Below are positions 19,110 through 26,980 of a DNA stretch of 64,000 nucleotides, one piece after another; position 1 is the first letter of the stretch; every line of letters begins with the position of its first letter. The stretch is from JBMOLL01 sp049325415 (GTDB lineage Bacteria > Bacteroidota > Bacteroidia > Bacteroidales > GCA-2748055), in NCBI GenBank assembly GCA_049325415.1, contig JBMOLL010000017.1, positions 52,449 to 116,448 of the forward strand, written 5' to 3'. A program made the position numbers and the translations under genes. The notes beneath the pieces are model-generated. The model saw nothing but the letters and a program-made list of their open reading frames with translations, ran no database searches and had not been told where the DNA came from.

Positions 19110-19577
19110 TTATTCCAATCCTTCAATATAAATCATGTCCGGAACAATCAGGGCATCACTGTAATTGCCCTTGATCCGTTCATACAGTTTAACTGCTTCA
19201 CTCCGGGTCCTGCAGTTTCCGACATACACTTTGAAATCGGGCTGATCGTATTTGTAATATGCATCAATATCGGGATACAGGGAAAGGAACCGGGCCCTCT
19301 CCTTTTTTTGATTTTCCTTGGCTCCCAGACCGCTATCGGTAAAGATCCGGATCCGGTAGCCCGGAACCCCCGTGATGTGCCTGTTCTTCTGGTACAGCTT
19401 GTAGTAATTCGACACGATCAGGCTGTCGGAGTACAGCGAAAGAGCCGCTCCGTTGGCGGCATAGTATTCCAACCTTGAGAGCGCATCGGAGGGTAACTGT
19501 TCCCGGGTGAGATCCTGCCCGAGCAACAAACCAGTTGATAAGGTGGTGATAATCAAAAGACTGACAACTGCCTTCAT
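19110..19577 (-). CDS. Secreted SPOR-like domain protein
   Basis: Small exported protein of 155 residues. A signal peptide (MKAVVSLLIITTLSTGLLLGQ) is followed by a linker and a C-terminal SPOR-like fold (about 73-150: GVPGYRIRIFTDSGLGAK, then YDQPDFKVYVGNCRTRSEA). SPOR domains bind peptidoglycan lacking stem peptides. It lies 11 bases upstream of the purF-like gene and is probably co-transcribed, a pairing without an obvious functional link. Specific role unknown. Confidence 0.72.
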   Translation of the reverse strand: MKAVVSLLIITTLSTGLLLGQDLTREQLPSDALSRLEYYAANGAALSLYSDSLIVSNYYKLYQKNRHITGVPGYRIRIFTDSGLGAKENQKKERARFLSLYPDIDAYYKYDQPDFKVYVGNCRTRSEAVKLYERIKGNYSDALIVPDMIYIEGLE

Positions 19578-19646
19578 TTTCCGGATTTTGTGGCATAAAA
19601 TTAATCAATTTTATAAGGATTTTGGCTTTGCAGTAAATTATTTCCT

Positions 19647-19654
19647 TACTTTCG
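19647..19654 (+). promoter_or_regulatory. Near-consensus -7 box next to a start codon
   Basis: TACTTTCG matches TAnnTTTG at 7 of 8 positions and ends only 4 bases before the ATG at 19659. If used, the transcript would be nearly leaderless. Confidence 0.35.
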
Positions 19655-19658
19655 CCCC

Positions 19659-20378
19659 ATGCCGGAAAAGGTAAAGAATATACGGTTTGCTGAGGTTACC
19701 ACGGGGATCCTGCTGATCCTTGGTGTCACCGGCATGCTCCTGGCGATGCTTTCCGATTTTTCCCTGGTGACGCCCTATTCCTCACTGCAGGAAGACATGA
19801 CTTACCTGCCCGATAGTATTGAAAGTCTGCGTATAAGCGGACTGATCCGACTGATCTGCGGCTTTCTGACCCTTGTTCTGCTGCCCTTTTTTCTGAGCAC
19901 TTTCTCCCATCATACCAGGGTCTACCACTATATCAACGGGGTTCTGATCCTGATGATCAGCACTTACTATTTTATCACAGGTGGGCTTGGTTTCAGAATG
20001 ATTTCACTGATCAGGCAGCTTTCTCCCGAATTTATCGCGGGAACAGACAATGCAGGCCTCACCTCCCTCCTTCAGCTGATCCGCCTTCAGCAGAACCTGG
20101 TGGTGGCAGGAAGAATACTGATCGGCCTCTTCCTGATCATCTTCACCTTCAGCAAGATTAAAGCCAGAAGGATCCCCTTTGTATCTTCCCTGCTGTTTAT
20201 TTTATCGGGACCGGTCATTGTGTTTTTCAGCTGGTACGACCCGGAAAACCTGGCCCTGACCAGTGCCATGGCCACCGGGGCGCTGGGCATGGTTATCCTG
20301 GGCCTTCGGCTGATCAATAAAGGCCTGATGACGCTTCCGCGTCGGCTCAGAAAAATGCTGAAAAAGGAGAAGGATTAA
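19659..20378 (+). CDS. Six-helix integral membrane protein, function unknown
   Basis: The 239-residue protein has about six membrane segments, seen at roughly 12-34 (TGILLILGVTGMLLAMLSDF), 60-82, 90-112, 148-165, 172-190 and 200-218, and a basic C-terminal tail (RRLRKMLKKEKD). The topology resembles DUF4386-type proteins, but I cannot see a diagnostic motif. It ends with a 4-base overlap with the convergent yebC. The start at 19659 is the only sensible ATG and sits just after a possible -7 box. Confidence 0.7.
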   Translation: MPEKVKNIRFAEVTTGILLILGVTGMLLAMLSDFSLVTPYSSLQEDMTYLPDSIESLRISGLIRLICGFLTLVLLPFFLSTFSHHTRVYHYINGVLILMISTYYFITGGLGFRMISLIRQLSPEFIAGTDNAGLTSLLQLIRLQQNLVVAGRILIGLFLIIFTFSKIKARRIPFVSSLLFILSGPVIVFFSWYDPENLALTSAMATGALGMVILGLRLINKGLMTLPRRLRKMLKKEKD

Positions 20379-21115
20379 TCCATCCGTTCCAGTGCCTCAT
20401 TGGTGACTTCGAGGCTATGGAAAACAGCCTGAACATCATCATCGTCTTCAAATTCCTCGATGACACGGAGGATCTTTACGGCATCCTCGGTCGATAATTG
20501 CTTCATATCGGTCGGAATACGCTGCAGTTCGGCATTGGTGGGTTCAAGCCCCATCTCCAGGAGTTTCTTCTGCACGGCATGGAAGTCTTCCATGGCAGTG
20601 GTAATGATGCAGTTCTCCTCATCGACATCGATTTCCTCGGCACCGGCATCGATCATGGCCAGTTCGAATTCGTCGGGGTCCATGTCACATTTGGGCACTG
20701 TAATAATCCCTTTTCTTTCAAACAGGAAACTGAGGGATCCGTTGGTTCCGAGGGTCCCTCCCCTTTTGTTGAAAATGGCCCTGATGTTGCTTACTGTACG
20801 GTTGTTGTTGTCCGTCAGGCATTCTACAAACACCCCGATCCCGTTCTGAAGGTAGCCTTCAAAGGTTACTTCCTGGAAGCTCGACGAATCTTTATTGGCT
20901 TTACTGATAGCCCGCTGAATATTTTCCTTGGGCATGTTTACTCCCTTGGCATTCTGGATTGCCAGCCGGAGACGCGGGTTGGCATCGGGATCAGCACCTC
21001 CCTCGGAGGCTGCTACAGAGATTTCCTTGATCAGCTTGGTAAAAATCTTACCTCTTTTTGCATCAATCGCACCTTTTTTCCTTTTAATGGTCGACCATTT
21101 ATTATGCCCTGACAT
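20375..21115 (-). CDS. yebC: YebC/PmpR family protein (DUF28)
   Basis: Member of the YebC/PmpR/TACO1 family, described as transcriptional regulators and, in recent work, as ribosome-associated factors that relieve stalling. The 246 residues begin with the universal MSGHNKWSTIKRKKGAIDAK and contain GGADPDANPRLRLAI and NRTVSNIRAIFNKRGGTLG. Length is normal. It is a single-gene unit with its own -7 box at 21140-21147. Confidence 0.95.
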   Translation of the reverse strand: MSGHNKWSTIKRKKGAIDAKRGKIFTKLIKEISVAASEGGADPDANPRLRLAIQNAKGVNMPKENIQRAISKANKDSSSFQEVTFEGYLQNGIGVFVECLTDNNNRTVSNIRAIFNKRGGTLGTNGSLSFLFERKGIITVPKCDMDPDEFELAMIDAGAEEIDVDEENCIITTAMEDFHAVQKKLLEMGLEPTNAELQRIPTDMKQLSTEDAVKILRVIEEFEDDDDVQAVFHSLEVTNEALERMD

Positions 21116-21139
21116 GGTAGTTAAGTTTTATTTGACACG

Positions 21140-21147
21140 CAAAAATA
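21140..21147 (-). promoter_or_regulatory. -7 promoter box for yebC
   Basis: On the minus strand TATTTTTG matches TAnnTTTG exactly, 24 bases before the yebC ATG at 21115. Confidence 0.5.
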
Positions 21148-21310
21148 AGCATTTGCCTTAATTAAGCCATTTAATGGAATAGAAAAAATCAAGTGGCTGA
21201 TTACCGGTTTTTTATCCCCCGAAACCCCCTTCCTTTTTCCTTATACATGGCTATAGGTGTTCGTTGGTTTTCACTGCCAGACTGATTTCCTTAACACCTG
21301 CCTCCCCCCG

Positions 21311-21355
21311 GAAATAAAAATGGGCCCGGTTTTCCTTCCGGAATACCGTGCCCAT
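21311..21355 (-). terminator. Rho-independent terminator after the LiaF-like gene
   Basis: Arms 21320-21330 and 21345-21355 pair over 11 positions with one mismatch around a 14-base loop. On the minus strand the stem is followed by TTTTTATTTC. It starts 35 bases past the stop of the gene at 21391. Confidence 0.75.
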
Positions 21356-21390
21356 AGGATGATATAGTGAAACTAAAGTCTGAGGACAAA

Positions 21391-21924
21391 CTATTTCCTG
21401 ACCACCTGAACCCCTCCAAACACCGCGCTGACCTTGATGTTCACACTGGCACTGTCGGGCCGGTAGGAAGGCGTAACATAGTGGGCATTGCCAAATACCG
21501 CGGTATTTCCGCCCGGCAGCTCTGCACCTGCAAAAACGGCATCTGCTTCAATTTTGACGGGCATGCTTTCGTCGATCTTGATGATTGAACCGCCGAATAC
21601 CGTATTTACTTCGGTGTAAAAGCTGCCGCCTGAAAGGTCGACGTTGGTGAAATCATAGACCCCTTTCCCAAAGATCACACTGTATTCCTTGTTGTTTTCG
21701 GGGGTCTCATAGACCCGTTCATTAAAGACCGTTTCATCGGGGCCTATATTCCCGTGGTGAAAGAATGTACGGCCAAAGAGGATTTTTAATCCGAGAAAGA
21801 TTATAAAAAGTCCGAAGAGAATCTTGAACACCGGGAAATCGATGTTAAAAACCACTTTGATGATGAGGGCGATACCCAGTAACAGAAGGAATGCACCCCA
21901 GAAAAGACCAGCTCCCATTTTCAT
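21391..21924 (-). CDS. LiaI/LiaF-like membrane protein with beta-rich C-terminal domain
   Basis: The 177 residues have two N-terminal membrane helices with a glycine-rich start (MGAGLFWGAFLLLLGIALII and ILFGLFIIFLGLKILFG), as in LiaI/LiaF-like proteins. A soluble domain follows with repeated beta strands of the toastrack type (SVIFGKGVYDFTNVDLSGG, VNTVFGGSIIKID, ADAVFAGAELPGG, VSAVFGGVQVV). Four AVFxG-like repeats are evident. Family members act in envelope stress sensing, but the precise role here is unknown. Single-gene unit with its own -7 box and terminator. Confidence 0.75.
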   Translation of the reverse strand: MKMGAGLFWGAFLLLLGIALIIKVVFNIDFPVFKILFGLFIIFLGLKILFGRTFFHHGNIGPDETVFNERVYETPENNKEYSVIFGKGVYDFTNVDLSGGSFYTEVNTVFGGSIIKIDESMPVKIEADAVFAGAELPGGNTAVFGNAHYVTPSYRPDSASVNIKVSAVFGGVQVVRK

Positions 21925-21955
21925 TTTATTTTAATTTAACGTTGTTTATCTGAGA

Positions 21956-21963
21956 CAAACTTA
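21956..21963 (-). promoter_or_regulatory. -7 promoter box for the LiaF-like gene
   Basis: TAAGTTTG on the minus strand matches TAnnTTTG exactly, 31 bases before the ATG at 21924. Confidence 0.5.
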
Positions 21964-22153
21964 CAACCAATGTACACGCTAAAACAGCCGAATTCGGTCA
22001 GTGGCGGAAAAAAATCGGTGAACGGTGAATATTTCCGGTATTTCAGGGGCTCCGGAATCCTGATTTCTGCCTGCTGCCGGTGAATGGAGGAAGGATCGAC
22101 TGTTAAAAATGAGTTATGCAGGCAGTTGTAAAGGCGCTGAAGGTGATTTTTCA

Positions 22154-22161
22154 TAACTTTG
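22154..22161 (+). promoter_or_regulatory. -7 promoter box for miaB
   Basis: TAACTTTG matches TAnnTTTG exactly. The implied transcript has a leader of roughly 95 bases before the GTG start at 22261. Confidence 0.5.
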
Positions 22162-22170
22162 CCGCGGGTT

Positions 22171-22225
22171 CATCCGGAATGGTGGCGGATGATCAGGGTC
22201 TGATCCGGACCCCTAAGAAATCCGG
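22171..22225 (+). promoter_or_regulatory. Three consecutive hairpins in the miaB leader
   Basis: Inverted repeats follow one another: CATCCG (22171) with CGGATG (22186-22191), GATCAG (22191) with CTGATC (22200-22205), and CCGGA (22205) with TCCGG (22221-22225). A purine-rich GGGAGGA begins inside the last arm. Whether they regulate translation or are incidental cannot be told from one sequence. Confidence 0.35.
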
Positions 22226-22260
22226 GAGGAATCATCACAATTAAGATAAGCAGAATAAAA

Positions 22261-23625
22261 GTGACGAAACAAAAGCTATATATAGAGACCTATGGCTGCC
22301 AGATGAATGTGGTCGACAGTGAAGTGGTGGTGGCCATTATGCAGAAACAGGACTTTGAAGTCACGGACCGGCCCGAGCACGCCGACCTGATCCTGGTGAA
22401 TACCTGTTCGATCCGCGATAATGCCGAATCGAGGGTCAGGGCACGCCTCCGCGATTTTGCCTCCATGAAAAAAAGCAGGGAGGAGTTGCGCATCGGAGTG
22501 ATCGGGTGCATGGCTGAACGTCTTAAGGAACAATTGATCGAAGAAGAAAAGTCGGTCGACCTGGTGATCGGTCCTGACGCCTACCGCGAGCTCCCTTCAC
22601 TTCTGAACAGGGTAGATGAGGGCGAAAAAGGGATCAACACCTACCTGTCGCTTGAAGAAACCTATGATGATATCCTTCCGGTACGCCTCGATCAGAATCA
22701 TGTTTCAGCCTTTGTTTCCATCATGAGGGGCTGCAACAATTTCTGCGCCTACTGCGTGGTACCCTATACCCGGGGGCGCGAGAGAAGCCGCGATCCGGAG
22801 ACCATCCTTCAGGAAGTGAGAGAACTGCTGGACAGGGGCTACAAAGAAGTAACCCTGCTGGGCCAGAACGTCAACTCCTATCGCTGGAAAACAGCCGACG
22901 GGAAAAAGGATATCCGTTTTGAAGAGCTCCTGACCCGGGTAGCGGGCCTTGATCCGAAGCTACGGGTACGTTTTGCCACCTCCCACCCCAAAGACATGTC
23001 GGACGAACTCCTCCGGACCATCGCACGCTATCCCAACCTGTGCCGCAGCATTCACCTGCCTGTGCAATCGGGCAGCAATGCCGTTCTGAGAAGAATGAAA
23101 CGGGGATATACCCGGGAGATGTACATGGACAGGATCAGCGCCATCCGTAAATATCTCCCCGGGGCCAGCATCTCCACCGACATTATTGCAGGATTCTGCG
23201 GTGAAACCAGGGAGGAACATCTTGAAACCCTTTCCCTGATGGAATGGGCAGGATTCGACTTCGCCTTTATGTTCAAATACAGCGAAAGGCCCGACACCCT
23301 GGCTTCCAGGAAATTCAAGGATGACGTAACCGATGAGGATAAAACGAAAAGGCTGAATGAGATCATAGCCCTCCAGAACAGGCTGTCGCTGAAAAGCAAA
23401 CAGGCCGATATCGGAAGTTCCGTGGAAGTGCTGGTTGAAGGCGAATCGAAAAAATCAAAGGACAAACTGTACGGAAGAACTTCACAGAACAAAGTGGTGG
23501 TATTTCCGAAAGAACAGTTCCGGACGGGCGAATATGTGCAGGTGACCATCGACCGGTGCACCTCGGCTACGCTGCTGGGACAGGCCGAAGGAACAAACAC
23601 CCCGGAACAGAACCAAAAGCAATAA
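22261..23625 (+). CDS. miaB: MiaB, tRNA 2-methylthio-N6-isopentenyladenosine synthase
   Basis: Radical-SAM methylthiotransferase that converts i6A37 to ms2i6A37 in tRNAs reading U-starting codons. The 454 residues contain an N-terminal UPF0004 domain with cysteines in YGCQMN, NTCSIRDNAE and GCMAERL (one cluster), a radical-SAM domain with RGCNNFCAYCVVPYTRGRERS (CxxxCxxC cluster), and a C-terminal TRAM domain (VEVLVEGESKKSKDKLYGR). RGRERSR is MiaB-like rather than MtaB-like. Start is GTG at 22261. In many Bacteroidetes miaB is next to the sigma54-activator/lptE cluster; here it is 40 kb away. Confidence 0.95.
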   Translation: MTKQKLYIETYGCQMNVVDSEVVVAIMQKQDFEVTDRPEHADLILVNTCSIRDNAESRVRARLRDFASMKKSREELRIGVIGCMAERLKEQLIEEEKSVDLVIGPDAYRELPSLLNRVDEGEKGINTYLSLEETYDDILPVRLDQNHVSAFVSIMRGCNNFCAYCVVPYTRGRERSRDPETILQEVRELLDRGYKEVTLLGQNVNSYRWKTADGKKDIRFEELLTRVAGLDPKLRVRFATSHPKDMSDELLRTIARYPNLCRSIHLPVQSGSNAVLRRMKRGYTREMYMDRISAIRKYLPGASISTDIIAGFCGETREEHLETLSLMEWAGFDFAFMFKYSERPDTLASRKFKDDVTDEDKTKRLNEIIALQNRLSLKSKQADIGSSVEVLVEGESKKSKDKLYGRTSQNKVVVFPKEQFRTGEYVQVTIDRCTSATLLGQAEGTNTPEQNQKQ

Positions 23626-23636
23626 ACCAAAATAAC

Positions 23637-23981
23637 ATGGACGACAAAATCAGGGAATTCCGCGAATACCGCGCCATGATGAACGAAAGGCTCCTCGCTG
23701 CCGACAACAAGGTGATCAAACGGATTTTCAACATCGACACCAATACCTATTTGGATGGGGCCCTGCCTTCAAAAGTAAAGGAAATGCTCGGACTGGCCAC
23801 TTCGATGGTCCTTCGCTGTGACGACTGTATCAAATACCACCTGGAGAAATGTTTTGAACAGGGTGTGACCAAAGCCGAACTGATGGAGATCTTCTCTGTG
23901 GCGAACCTGGTGGGAGGTACCATCGTGATCCCGCACACCCGGCGAGCCCTGGAATACTGGGAACTGCTGGAAAAGGAGTGA
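23637..23981 (+). CDS. Carboxymuconolactone decarboxylase/AhpD-like protein
   Basis: Small (114-residue) all-helical AhpD-fold protein. The motif RCDDCIKYHLEKCFEQG gives the CxxC...H triad used for thiol chemistry in AhpD-type peroxidase partners. The ATG at 23637 (MDDKIREFREYRAMMNE) is chosen over an earlier in-frame ATG that lies inside miaB. It starts 11 bases after the miaB stop and is likely co-transcribed. The physiological substrate is unknown. Confidence 0.85.
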   Translation: MDDKIREFREYRAMMNERLLAADNKVIKRIFNIDTNTYLDGALPSKVKEMLGLATSMVLRCDDCIKYHLEKCFEQGVTKAELMEIFSVANLVGGTIVIPHTRRALEYWELLEKE

Positions 23982-24027
23982 TCCCCGTCTTCGTGCAGCC
24001 AGATGACCGCGGCAATGTACTGCCCGA

Positions 24028-24570
24028 TCATTTCTCCTGCTTAAAACCCACCCTGTTCCTGTCTTTGAATTCCCTTTCCTCCTGCTTCGCCTGATCATAT
24101 TTCCGGAGATACTCCAGAATAAGGTTTATTTTCTCATCGTGCTCCGAAAATTTCTGTTCATACTGCTGAAGCCTTTCGCGCAGTTCCTGCTCGGTCGACA
24201 GCAATTGCCTGATCCGGCTGTACACCCTCATCACCTGGATGTTCACCTGAATGGCCCGGGGGCTGTTCAGCACACTGGACAACATCAGCACCCCGTATTC
24301 CGTAAAGGCAAAGGGTAAGCTTCTGCGACCACCCCAACTTGAAGTCGCATTTTGCGACTTCAAGTTAAGGTATTCATCCTGTGACAGCTGAAACATGAAA
24401 TCCTCCGGAAAACGTTCCGGGTTTCGTTTTACCTGTTCATTGATCCTTTTTGTTTCAACCCCGTACAATTCTGCCAGGTCACTATCCAGCATGACACTCC
24501 GGCCCCTGATGGAAAAGATCCTGCTGACAACGTTTTCATCCGTAATGATTTGAATTTTTGCTTCTTCCAT
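24028..24570 (-). CDS. ORF6N domain protein
   Basis: The 180-residue protein carries an N-terminal ORF6N DNA-binding-type domain, of a family related to phage antirepressor domains: SRIFSIRGRSVMLDSDLAELY, then VKRNPERFPEDFMFQLS and FAFTEYGVLMLSSVLNS. A coiled-coil C-terminus follows (about 120-175). Start ATG 24570 (MEEAKIQIITDENVV) matches the family N-terminus; an upstream in-frame ATG at 24648 overlaps the aspS terminator. Single ORF6N genes scattered in Bacteroidetes genomes have unknown function and are often mobile. A perfect inverted repeat lies inside this coding sequence (24336-24366). Confidence 0.85.
   Translation of the reverse strand: MEEAKIQIITDENVVSRIFSIRGRSVMLDSDLAELYGVETKRINEQVKRNPERFPEDFMFQLSQDEYLNLKSQNATSSWGGRRSLPFAFTEYGVLMLSSVLNSPRAIQVNIQVMRVYSRIRQLLSTEQELRERLQQYEQKFSEHDEKINLILEYLRKYDQAKQEEREFKDRNRVGFKQEK
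24336..24366. repeat. Perfect 14-bp inverted repeat inside ORF6N gene
   Basis: Arms 24336-24349 (AACTTGAAGTCGCA) and 24353-24366 are exact reverse complements around a 3-base TTT loop. The element encodes residues about 69-78 (NLKSQNATSS). Such a long perfect palindrome in a coding region is unusual. Confidence 0.85.
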
Positions 24571-24645
24571 TTTTAAGTAATCTGTTGATCCGGCATATTT
24601 TAATGTGTCCGGACCACACTTTATCGGCCTGGTGACCTGAAATTT

Positions 24646-24677
24646 CACAAAAAAAAGCTGCCCCGCAGGACAGCTTT
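24646..24677 (-). terminator. Rho-independent terminator after aspS
   Basis: On the minus strand AAAGCTG (24677-24671) pairs with CAGCTTT (24660-24654) around a GC-rich loop and runs into eight T residues. It lies 23 bases past the aspS stop and separates aspS from the ORF6N gene. Confidence 0.85.
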
Positions 24678-24699
24678 CTGTTCTTCAGGATCGCAAAAA

Positions 24700-26454
24700 T
24701 TATTTTTTCTCCACGATTTTGATTCCCAGTTCATCCAGCTGAGCCTGCGCAATGGTGGAGGGTGAATCGATCATCACATCGCGGCCCGAGTTGTTTTTCG
24801 GGAAGGCAATCACGTCGCGTATCGAATCGATGCCGGCAAACATGGCCACCAGGCGGTCGAAACCAAAGGCAATGCCACCGTGCGGTGGTGCGCCGTATTT
24901 AAAGGCATTCATCAGGAAGCCGAATTGCTTTTGTGCTTCTTCGGGCGTGAAGCCCAGGTTTTTGAACATCACGGCCTGCAGGTCCTCGTTATGGATCCGG
25001 ATTGAACCACCGCCGATCTCCACCCCGTTAATAACCAGGTCATAGGCTTTGGCCCTGATCTTTCCGGGATCGGTATCAAAAAGCGGGATATCTTCTTCAT
25101 AAGGGCTGGTAAAGGGATGGTGCATGGCATGGTAGCGCCCGGTTTCTTCATCCCATTCCAACAGTGGAAAATCAACCACCCAGAGTGGCTTGAAAACACC
25201 GGGATCGCGCAGGTTCAGGATCCGGCCCATCTCCAGTCTCAGCTCACTGAGTGCCTTCAGGGTTCTCATCCGCTCACCGGCAAGGACCAGGATCAGGTCG
25301 CCGGGCCTGGCATTCGTCTTTTCCGCCCAGGCCTTCAGATCCTGCTCGCTGTAGAACTTATCCACCGACGAACGGAGCGTGCCATCGGTATTGTATTTAA
25401 CATATACCAGGCCTTTTGCACCGATCTGGGGCTTTTTTACGAATTCGGTCAGTTCATCGATCTGCTTGCGTGAATACTCGGCACAGCCTTCGGCCGCAAT
25501 GGCTCCGACATATTCCACGCTATCGAAAACCTGGAAATTCCTGCCTTTCACCAGGCCGGTAAGTTCGGATATCTCCATACCGAAACGCAGATCGGGTTTG
25601 TCGTTCCCGAAGCGGCGCATGGCTTCTTCATACGGCATTTTCTGGAAATGGTCAGCGAGGTCCACCCCTTTAACCACCTTAAAAAGATGTTTGGTGAGCC
25701 CCTCAAAAACCGCCAGAACATCATCCCGCTCCACAAACGACATCTCGCAGTCGATCTGGGTGAACTCGGGCTGACGGTCGGCCCTCAGGTCCTCGTCCCT
25801 GAAACATTTTACTATCTGAAAGTAACGGTCGAAACCGGCCACCATCAGGATCTGCTTAAAGGTCTGCGGCGATTGGGGCAGGGCGTAGAATTCCCCCTGG
25901 TTCATGCGTGAGGGCACCACAAAGTCGCGTGCCCCCTCCGGAGTGGATTTCATCAGCACAGGAGTCTCCACTTCAATAAAGTTCTCCCTGCTCAGGTAAT
26001 TGCGGGTCTCCACCGCCATACGGCTCCGGAGTTCCAGGTTTTTCCGGACCACCTCACGGCGAAGGTCCAGGTAACGGTATTTCATCCGAAGGTCATCCCC
26101 GCCGTCGGTATTTGTTTCGATGGTGAAAGGCGGTATTACCGAACGGTTCAGGATATCAAACTTCCCGGCAATGATCTCAATCTCACCGGTTGGGATTTTC
26201 AGATTCTTGTTGCTTCGTTCTGCCACTGTGCCACTTACGCGGATCACATATTCACGGCCCAGCTTCCTTGCCTGCTCGCAGAGCGGGGCGTTGGTATCCA
26301 TGTTAAAAACCAGCTGGGTGATCCCGTAACGATCGCGCAGGTCGATAAAGGTCATCCCCCCGAGATCACGTGATTTCTGTACCCAGCCGCTGAGGGTAAC
26401 CTCAGTTCCGGTATGATGGATATTCAGTTCGCCGCAAGTATGTGTCCTGTACAT
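24700..26454 (-). CDS. aspS: Aspartyl-tRNA synthetase
   Basis: Class IIb synthetase charging tRNA-Asp. The 584 residues contain an N-terminal OB-fold anticodon-binding domain ([23 protein letters not shown]), motif 2 ([18 protein letters not shown]), the bacterial GAD insertion (about 290-410) and motif 3 ([14 protein letters not shown]). The presence of the GAD domain and the length mark it as bacterial-type AspS. It has its own terminator, and a near-consensus -7 box at 26493-26500. Confidence 0.97.
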   Translation of the reverse strand: MYRTHTCGELNIHHTGTEVTLSGWVQKSRDLGGMTFIDLRDRYGITQLVFNMDTNAPLCEQARKLGREYVIRVSGTVAERSNKNLKIPTGEIEIIAGKFDILNRSVIPPFTIETNTDGGDDLRMKYRYLDLRREVVRKNLELRSRMAVETRNYLSRENFIEVETPVLMKSTPEGARDFVVPSRMNQGEFYALPQSPQTFKQILMVAGFDRYFQIVKCFRDEDLRADRQPEFTQIDCEMSFVERDDVLAVFEGLTKHLFKVVKGVDLADHFQKMPYEEAMRRFGNDKPDLRFGMEISELTGLVKGRNFQVFDSVEYVGAIAAEGCAEYSRKQIDELTEFVKKPQIGAKGLVYVKYNTDGTLRSSVDKFYSEQDLKAWAEKTNARPGDLILVLAGERMRTLKALSELRLEMGRILNLRDPGVFKPLWVVDFPLLEWDEETGRYHAMHHPFTSPYEEDIPLFDTDPGKIRAKAYDLVINGVEIGGGSIRIHNEDLQAVMFKNLGFTPEEAQKQFGFLMNAFKYGAPPHGGIAFGFDRLVAMFAGIDSIRDVIAFPKNNSGRDVMIDSPSTIAQAQLDELGIKIVEKK

Positions 26455-26492
26455 TAGCTTGATTTTAAAATTTCCTCGTTATTTTTACCCTG

Positions 26493-26500
26493 CGAAATTA
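26493..26500 (-). promoter_or_regulatory. Near-consensus -7 box for aspS
   Basis: Minus-strand TAATTTCG matches TAnnTTTG at 7 of 8 positions, 38 bases before the aspS ATG at 26454, in the 67-base divergent gap to tadA. Confidence 0.35.
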
Positions 26501-26521
26501 TAAAGAAATATTGAAGCCGCT

Positions 26522-26980
26522 ATGAGTTTTCCTGTCTTCTCCGACGAATATTTCATGAACGAAGCCCTCAAAGAGGCTGCCCGGGCCTATGATGAACAGG
26601 AGATCCCGGTAGGTGCCGTGATCGTTGCCGACAACCGGATCATCGCCCGTGCCCACAACATGACGGAACAGTTACAGGATGTCACGGCGCATGCGGAGAT
26701 CCTTGCTATAACGGCTGCGTCAAACCACCTGGGGTCTAAATACCTGAACGGCTGTACCCTGTTCGTTACCCTGGAGCCCTGCCTGATGTGTGCTTCGGCC
26801 CTGGCGTGGGCCCAGATCGACCGGATTGTTTACGGAGCGGGGGACAGCCGGGCCGGGTATACGGTTCAACGCGCAGGAGTCCTGCATCCCCGGACCCTCG
26901 TGACACCGGGTATCCTTGAATTACCGGGAAGTGAACTGCTGAAAAGGTTTTTTCTTGAGCGGAGGGATCTGAAAAACTAA
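26522..26980 (+). CDS. tadA: tRNA adenosine(34) deaminase TadA
   Basis: Zinc deaminase converting A34 to inosine in tRNA-Arg(ACG). The 152 residues show the cytidine/deoxycytidylate deaminase fold: HAE at 57-59 (zinc ligand His57 and catalytic Glu59) and PCLMC at 86-90 (zinc ligands Cys87, Cys90). The spacing and the sequence following (ASALAWAQIDRIVYGAGD) are TadA-like. It is divergent from aspS and overlaps the convergent aroA by 4 bases. Confidence 0.95.
   Translation: MSFPVFSDEYFMNEALKEAARAYDEQEIPVGAVIVADNRIIARAHNMTEQLQDVTAHAEILAITAASNHLGSKYLNGCTLFVTLEPCLMCASALAWAQIDRIVYGAGDSRAGYTVQRAGVLHPRTLVTPGILELPGSELLKRFFLERRDLKN

Larger units (their letters stand above)
21925..22260 (+). other. Intergenic region between the LiaF-like gene and miaB
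   Basis: This 336-base gap holds two outward promoters (-7 boxes at 21956-21963 minus and 22154-22161 plus) and a structured leader before miaB. I see no convincing gene: the possible 72-codon minus-strand frame at 21936-22154 has no recognisable sequence and spans the promoter of the neighbouring gene. Confidence 0.6.

Noticed and set aside
21936..22154. 72-codon minus-strand frame between the LiaF-like gene and miaB
   Set aside because: It covers the -7 box of the LiaF-like gene and shows no recognisable sequence or helices.
24028..24570. ORF6N gene as part of a prophage
   Set aside because: Neighbours on both sides are housekeeping genes and no integrase, capsid or other phage gene is present.
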